DNA from: DASZHJ01 sp035541215
Lineage (GTDB): Bacteria; Pseudomonadota; Alphaproteobacteria; ATCC43930; CGMCC-115725
DNA length: 18,582 nt
Direction of reading: 5' to 3'
Assembly (NCBI GenBank): GCA_035541215.1
Contig: DATKNV010000168.1
Coordinates: 1 to 18,582, forward strand
This document shows positions 14,183 to 18,582 of this stretch, one piece after another; the stretch's first letter is position 1, and each line of letters starts with the position of its first letter. A program made the position numbers and the translations under genes. A model generated the notes under the pieces. That model was given only the letters and a program-made list of their open reading frames with translations. It ran no database searches and had not been told where the DNA came from.

Positions 14183-15562
14183 TTGCCCACCGTCCTGGAG
14201 CGGTTTTCGAGCTACGCGGTCTCGCTCGGCAAGGCGGCCCTGCCGCCGGAGGCCCTGCATCACGCGCGGCGCTCGGTTCTCGACTGGTTCGCGGCGGCGA
14301 TCGCGGGCGGCGTCGAGCCGCCGGCGACCCTGCTGGTGGAGGCGCTCGGCGAGGAGCTCGACCGCGGCCGCGCGCAGCTCGTGCCCTCCGGCCGCCGCGC
14401 CACCGCCCGCGCCGCCGCGCTCATCAACGGTGCCGCCTCCCACACCATCGAGTTCGACGACATCTTCCGCGACGGGATCTACCACCCCGGCGTCGTCACG
14501 GTGCCAGCGGCCTTGGCGCTCGCGCAGACGCGCGGCCTCTCCGGCGAGGCACTGCTGAGAGCGGTGATCGCGGGCTACGAGGTGGGGACGCGCATCGGCG
14601 CCGCCGTCAACCCCGCGCATTACGAGTTCTGGCACACGACCGCGACCGTCGGCTGCTTCGGCGCGGCGGCGGCGGCATCGGTGGCGCTCGGGCTCGATGC
14701 CGGCAAGACCGCGCACGCGATGGCGAGCGCCGGGACCATGGCCGCGGGCCTGCAGCAGGCCTTCCGCGCGGATTGCATGAGCAAGCCCATGCACGCCGCG
14801 CACGCCGCGGAAACCGGCGTCACCTGCGCCTTGGGTGCCGAGCGCGGCCTCACGGGCGCGCTCGACATCCTCGAGGGCGAGCGCGGCTTCGGCGCCGCCA
14901 TGTGCGAGAAGCCCGATTGGGAGGCGGCGCTCGCGAGCCTCGGCAAGCGCTTCAACATCACGCAGATGACGCAGAAGAACCACAGCGCCTGCGGCCACAT
15001 CCACGCCGCGATCGACGCGGCGCTGGCACTCAGGGCGGAGCACGGGATCGCGCCCGAGCACGTGAAGCGCATCCTCGCCCGGACCTATCGCACCGCGCTC
15101 GAAGTCGCCGGGACCAAGGACCCGCGCACGGTCTTCGAGGCGAAGTTCAGCCTGCCTTATTGCCTCGCCGCCGCCCTCGTCGTCGGCAGCGTCCGCATCG
15201 ACGCCTTCAGTCCCGAGCGCCTCGCCGATCCCGCGATCCGCGGCCTCCTCCCGAAGGTCGAGATGGAGGTCGAGCCCAAGCTCGACGCGAGCTTCCCGAA
15301 GCAGCGCGCGGCGATCGTCGAGATCGAGCTGGCGGACGGCCGGCGCTTCCAGCATTTCGCGCCCACGCGCAAGGGCGATCCTGACGCGCCGCTCTCGGAC
15401 GCCGAGCTCCAGGACAAGGCGCGCGAGCTCATCGCGCCCATCCTCGGCCCGGTCCCGACCGCGCGCTTCCTCGAGACGCTCTGGACCCTCGACCGCGTCC
15501 GCGACCTCTCCGCGCTGATGCCGGAGGTCCCGGGCGCGAGGCTCGCGGGGGCGGCACAGTAG
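14183..15562 (+). CDS. MmgE/PrpD family protein (2-methylcitrate dehydratase / cis-aconitate decarboxylase superfamily)
   Basis: 459 residues, full family length. Conserved blocks are NGAASHTIEFDDIF at 82-95, with the paired aspartates characteristic of the active site, GYEVGTRIGAAVNPAHYEFW at 131-150 running into HTTATVGCFGAAAAAS, and KPMHAAHAAETGV at 201-213. Members dehydrate 2-methylcitrate, decarboxylate cis-aconitate to itaconate, or epimerise iminodisuccinate, so the exact reaction is open. The start is TTG at 14183, with GAGGAG eight bases upstream; no ATG or GTG fits the conserved N-terminus better. It is divergent from the flavoprotein-hydrolase-aconitase X operon, and probably acts on the same small organic acid family. 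Confidence 0.92.
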   Translation: MPTVLERFSSYAVSLGKAALPPEALHHARRSVLDWFAAAIAGGVEPPATLLVEALGEELDRGRAQLVPSGRRATARAAALINGAASHTIEFDDIFRDGIYHPGVVTVPAALALAQTRGLSGEALLRAVIAGYEVGTRIGAAVNPAHYEFWHTTATVGCFGAAAAASVALGLDAGKTAHAMASAGTMAAGLQQAFRADCMSKPMHAAHAAETGVTCALGAERGLTGALDILEGERGFGAAMCEKPDWEAALASLGKRFNITQMTQKNHSACGHIHAAIDAALALRAEHGIAPEHVKRILARTYRTALEVAGTKDPRTVFEAKFSLPYCLAAALVVGSVRIDAFSPERLADPAIRGLLPKVEMEVEPKLDASFPKQRAAIVEIELADGRRFQHFAPTRKGDPDAPLSDAELQDKARELIAPILGPVPTARFLETLWTLDRVRDLSALMPEVPGARLAGAAQ

Positions 15563-15700
15563 TTAGGGCGCCGACTCATGAATCCCGAGCGGTGAGCGCG
15601 GCCAAACGTCCGGTTCGCTCCGAATGCGGCCGTAGGGTTGCATTGCCGTGAGACGACGCGACGCGCCATCTTCTGACATGGCGCCGAGCCGGTTGGCTGA
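15563..15700. other. Intergenic gap between convergent genes
   Basis: 138 bases between the MmgE/PrpD stop and the end of the minus-strand binding-protein gene. I see no long hairpin or T-run that would clearly terminate either gene. Base composition becomes less GC-biased at third positions from here on. Confidence 0.4.
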
Positions 15701-16690
15701 CTATTCGATTACCTCGTCAGCTTGCAGCATCAGCCGCTGCGGGATGACCAGGCCCAGCGCCTTCGCGGTCTTGAGATTGATCGCGAGATCGAATTCGGTT
15801 GGCGCCTGAACCGGCAGCTGCGACGGGCTGACGCCGCGCAGGATGCGATCAACGTAGTCGGACGCACGGCGAAATTCGTCGGCTGCACTGATGCCGTAGG
15901 ACACGAGCGCACCAGCCCGGACGTAAGTGGCAAAGGCGAACAACGACGGCATCCGATTCTCGTTTGCCAATTGGATGATGAAGGCACCGTGCGCGGCGGT
16001 GATGGAATGCGGCAGCGCAATGACCCCACCGCCTCCCTTGGCGAAATTGACGATGGCGTGCTCGATCTCGGGCGCATCATGAATGGGCGCTGCGACCGGC
16101 TCGACATGCTGCGCCGGCGCCGAAGCGGAAAGATTCATCCACAGCTTCTGGTGCACAGGCGTCTCGGCGCTCATCAAGACAAGAACGCGAGAGAGGTCCG
16201 GTACCGTCTCCTTCAGCACCTCCAACCACTTGCCGCCCATGGTGGGTTCGAAATTGGTAAAGCCCGTAATGTTCCCGCCCGGATGCGCCAAATTCTCGAC
16301 GAGGCCGCTACCGACGGGATCGGCGACCGCGACGAATACGGTCGGAACGAGACCGACCTTCGGCCGCAGGATCGCAAGGGCCGAATTGCTTTCCGCAAGG
16401 ATCACGTCGGGTCGCCACGCCAGCAGCTCGTCCGCCTGAGCCCGCATCGCCGTGACATCGCCATTCCATTGCCGGACGGCCACTTCGAGGTTGCGGCCTT
16501 GCTGCCAACCAAGTTCGGAAAGACGCGCGAGGAAGATCTCGAGATCGGACCGGCCGTTGTCGGAGTCCGCGATCCAGGCCGCGAGCCGGTGTGTTCCAAG
16601 GACCGCTTGCGGCCCAGCCGCCTGCGCGACGGCTACGCGCCCAGCCACCGCGATCCCGAGCCCCACGAGAAGATCACGCCGCCGCGTCAC
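15701..16690 (-). CDS. Orphan ABC-transporter-type substrate-binding protein (TrpX/ABC_sub_bind family)
   Basis: 329 residues. A short basic N-terminus with RRRD and a hydrophobic stretch (LLVGLGIAVAGRVAVAQA) gives an export signal of Tat-like form with likely cleavage near residue 24. The mature part has two periplasmic-binding-protein lobes. Recognisable segments are FLARLSELGWQQGRNLEV, the ELLAWRPDVILAESNSA block, VADPVGSGLVENLAHPGGNI, TGFTNFEPTMGGKWLEVLKE and the C-terminal FDLAINLKTAKALGLVIPQ. The GTG at 16690 is the start, since GGAGG lies 7 bases upstream (plus-strand 16697-16702); the open frame continuing to 16945 has no homology features. No permease or ATPase is adjacent. Such solitary copies are abundant in Rhizobiales-like genomes; the ligand is unknown. 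Confidence 0.88.
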   Translation of the reverse strand: MTRRRDLLVGLGIAVAGRVAVAQAAGPQAVLGTHRLAAWIADSDNGRSDLEIFLARLSELGWQQGRNLEVAVRQWNGDVTAMRAQADELLAWRPDVILAESNSALAILRPKVGLVPTVFVAVADPVGSGLVENLAHPGGNITGFTNFEPTMGGKWLEVLKETVPDLSRVLVLMSAETPVHQKLWMNLSASAPAQHVEPVAAPIHDAPEIEHAIVNFAKGGGGVIALPHSITAAHGAFIIQLANENRMPSLFAFATYVRAGALVSYGISAADEFRRASDYVDRILRGVSPSQLPVQAPTEFDLAINLKTAKALGLVIPQRLMLQADEVIE

Positions 16691-17182
16691 TCGGTTACCT
16701 CCGGGAGCGTCTTCTCCGAGCCGCGAGCATACCAGATCGCCGAGCTCGCCCCTTGGAAGAATATGAGCCTCAACCTTCCCGCGCTTTGCCGTGAACTCGG
16801 GACGACTGTGACCAATGCCCCTCGCAGAAAGATCTGGCTGCCTCCGGAAGGTGCACGGTCGCCGTCCATGCCCGGGTTGGGTCACGAACGGTAGTCGCGC
16901 GAGATTGGGGCACGTTCCGCTCTTTAGCCCGAAGCGGACCGTCATGAGCTACGATCGCGCGTCGATATGGCGCCAGCAGCCGACCATTACGACGATGGGA
17001 GGACGGCGGGACTTGAATCTGCGCGACCTTCCATAAGCGGGCCCACTATCTTGACTTGACCAAGTTCGAGCAGGGGAGCAGCGTTGTGAATAATTAGTTC
17101 AAAGCCGGGCGGCATGGAAGACGAGCCGGCGAGAATTCATAACAGCGGCAATCTTGGAGGCGGCAGCCACAAGGGCCCAGTC
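16691..17182. other. About 490-base intergenic region, divergent, without a supported gene
   Basis: It lies between the GTG of the binding-protein gene and the ATG of the hydrolase-cyclase gene. Short open frames on both strands lack ribosome-binding sites or recognisable domains. Two features stand out: a tRNA-3'-end-like stretch on the minus strand at 16996-17030, and a small palindrome ACTTGACCAAGT at about 17055-17066. No clear promoter was found, although both flanking genes should start from here. Confidence 0.4.
16996..17030 (-). other. Decayed tRNA 3'-end-like sequence (possible old attachment site)
   Basis: Read on the minus strand it gives AAGGTCGCGCAGATTCAAG, then TCCCGCCGTCCTCCCA. 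This has the order variable-region GGTC, T-loop TTCAAGTC (matching TTCRANNC) and a 3' acceptor-like end. Only three of five T-stem pairs survive, and no D-arm or anticodon arm is found beside it, so it is not a functional tRNA. Chance similarity is possible. Confidence 0.25.
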
Positions 17183-18526
17183 ATGAACATACCGGAGACT
17201 CAGTATGCTCGAAGCGGCGACATGCACATCGCCTATCAGGTGGTTGGGGAAGGCCGTTTCGATCTTCTTTTTGTGCACGGTTGGATCTCTCACATCGAGC
17301 ATCTCTGGGAAGAGCCAAGCGTTGCGCGCTTCTTCCGCCGGTTAGCGTCGTTCAGCCGGCTGATCCTGCTGGACAAGCGCGGCACGGGGCTCTCGGATCC
17401 TGTTCCACTCAATCAGCTGCCCACGCTGGAGGAACGGGTGGACGATGTCCGCGCGGTGCTCGACGCGGCCGGTTGCGAGCGTGCGGTGCTCTTTGGCACA
17501 TCCGAGGCGGGCGCTCTGAATTTGCTGTTCGCGGCGAGCGATCCGCAGCGTACGACCGCCCTGATCCTGCTGAACTCCTACGCTCGGCTCGCGTGGGCCG
17601 AGGATTATCCGTTCGGGATGCCTCGCGAAAACGCCGAAGGGTTGCTCAAGCTCGTCGATCGGGAGTGGGGCAAGGGCGTGGGCTTCGAAGCTCTGGTCGC
17701 CAGTCAGGCAGATAATCAAGCCATGCGGGATTGGTGGCGGCGTTATCAACGATTGGCTGCAAGCCCTGGAGCCGCGGTCAGCCTTCTGCGGTCGGCGTTC
17801 GAAACCGATGCCAGGGGCGTCCTCAGCTCGATCCGCGTGCCGACTCTCATCCTGCATCGGATGGGCGACCCCTTCACCGGGCCGGAGCACGGCCGATATT
17901 TGGCCGAACACATTGAGGGGGCGCGGTACGTCGAGCTGTCGGGAAAGGACCATCTCTTCTTTGCCGAGGACGCCGACCGCTTGATCGCCGAGATCCAAGA
18001 ATTCCTGACCGGCGTGCGGGAGCCCGCCGAGCCGGAGTCCGTGCTCGCCACGATTCTGTTCGTTGATATTGTTGGGTCGACGGAACGCGCCGCCGAGCTT
18101 GGAGACCGTCGCTGGAGCGAGCTTCTCGATCGGTATTACGCCGCGGTCCGCCGAGAACTTGCGAGGTTTCGCGGACGGGAGATCGGCACCGCGGGCGATG
18201 GCGTGTTAGCCATGTTCGACGGTCCTGCCCGGGCAATTCGTTGCGCATCGGCGGCGACCGAGGCAATTGGACGGCTCGGGATCGAGATCCGCGCGGGGTT
18301 GCACACTGGAGAGTGTGAAGTGGTTGGCGACAAAATAAGTGGCATCGCGGTTCACACGGCAGCACGAGTGGCGGCAGAGGCGGCGGCAAACGAAGTCCTC
18401 GTCTCCAGCACCGTGAAGGATCTTGTCGCGGGGTCGGCTATAAAGTTTCGGGACGCCGGAAGCCGCTCGCTGAAGGGGGTGCCCGGTGATTGGCAGTTGT
18501 TCGCCGTGCAAGCCCACGTCGTTTGA
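17183..18526 (+). CDS. Alpha/beta-hydrolase fused to a class III adenylate/guanylate cyclase domain
   Basis: 447 residues. The N-terminal hydrolase (1 to about 275) has LFVHGW (29-34), LDKRGTGLSD, the nucleophile elbow GTSEAG (S107), D229 in RMGDPFTG and H257 in SGKDHLFF. The C-terminal cyclase (about 288-445) starts ATILFVDIVGSTERA with metal-binding D295, the second metal aspartate D339 in GTAGDGVLAMF, then HTAARVAAEAAANEVLVSS with R395 conserved. At the adenine-selecting Lys position there is G335, and H391 stands where Asn is usual, so nucleotide specificity and activity are uncertain. The ATG at 17183 (MNIPETQYARSGD) is the family N-terminus, with AAGGG 7 bases upstream; the frame opens at 17114. 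The role is probably sensing or signalling in the cytoplasm. Confidence 0.9.
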   Translation: MNIPETQYARSGDMHIAYQVVGEGRFDLLFVHGWISHIEHLWEEPSVARFFRRLASFSRLILLDKRGTGLSDPVPLNQLPTLEERVDDVRAVLDAAGCERAVLFGTSEAGALNLLFAASDPQRTTALILLNSYARLAWAEDYPFGMPRENAEGLLKLVDREWGKGVGFEALVASQADNQAMRDWWRRYQRLAASPGAAVSLLRSAFETDARGVLSSIRVPTLILHRMGDPFTGPEHGRYLAEHIEGARYVELSGKDHLFFAEDADRLIAEIQEFLTGVREPAEPESVLATILFVDIVGSTERAAELGDRRWSELLDRYYAAVRRELARFRGREIGTAGDGVLAMFDGPARAIRCASAATEAIGRLGIEIRAGLHTGECEVVGDKISGIAVHTAARVAAEAAANEVLVSSTVKDLVAGSAIKFRDAGSRSLKGVPGDWQLFAVQAHVV

Positions 18527-18582
18527 CGCGGCCTCGTGGTCCTCGGTAATCGAAAAAGCGGGCTGGTCCAGTTCCGCCTTGG
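18527..18582. other. Window end, no feature seen
   Basis: The last 56 bases after the cyclase stop carry no supported gene, hairpin or terminator. Confidence 0.4.

Noticed and set aside
14081..15355. N-terminal extension of the flavoprotein reading frame by about 425 residues
   Set aside because: It is antisense to the MmgE/PrpD gene, and the FAD-binding motif that normally begins the protein starts only at 14080.
16996..17030. A functional tRNA gene
   Set aside because: Only a T-arm and acceptor-like piece is present, with mismatched T-stem pairs and no D-arm or anticodon arm.
1..18582. CRISPR array or insertion sequence
   Set aside because: No regularly spaced direct repeats, transposase domains or terminal inverted repeats flanking a transposase were seen.

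Overview
The window is GC-rich and densely coded, with frequent 1-10 bp gene overlaps and GTG/TTG starts. It looks like a chromosomal piece of an Alphaproteobacterium, probably Rhodospirillales- or Rhizobiales-like. The grounds are a petABC operon beside trmL-hemF, a short alphaproteobacterial-style HemF, an alphaproteobacterial-style MtnA, an orphan TrpX-type binding protein and a hydrolase-cyclase fusion. Taxonomy is inferred from gene style only.

Layout. Positions 1-126 hold the 3' end of an unidentified gene. Next come a coupled minus-strand pair, a family-2 glycosyltransferase and a TVP38/DedA-like membrane protein (135-1510), then a small zinc-ribbon protein (1709-1957). A coupled minus-strand pair trmL-hemF (1971-3283) is divergent from the complete cytochrome bc1 operon petABC (3520-6225). 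A 37-bp-arm inverted repeat separates petC from a convergent secreted dienelactone-hydrolase-like gene (6354-7316). Divergent from that gene is an overlapping three-gene operon mtnP-mtnA-class II aldolase (7439-10076). It reads as a 5'-methylthioadenosine (or 5'-deoxyadenosine) disposal route that cleaves the sugar phosphate with an aldolase, rather than the classical methionine salvage pathway.

A 134-bp nested palindrome closes that operon. Beyond it lies the most unusual region, 10217-15562. A minus-strand operon encodes a tricarballylate-dehydrogenase-like flavoprotein, a dienelactone hydrolase and a split aconitase X (large and small subunits). A divergent MmgE/PrpD-family gene starts 102 bp away. 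Together these look like an uncharacterised catabolic pathway for a substituted di- or tricarboxylic acid; no substrate can be named from sequence alone.

The last 3 kb (15701-18526) holds an orphan ABC-type substrate-binding lipoprotein-like or Tat-exported protein, about 490 bp of mostly featureless DNA with a decayed tRNA-3'-end-like stretch, and an alpha/beta-hydrolase fused to a class III nucleotide cyclase domain whose substrate-binding residues are non-canonical. No CRISPR array, insertion sequence, rRNA or intact tRNA was seen.
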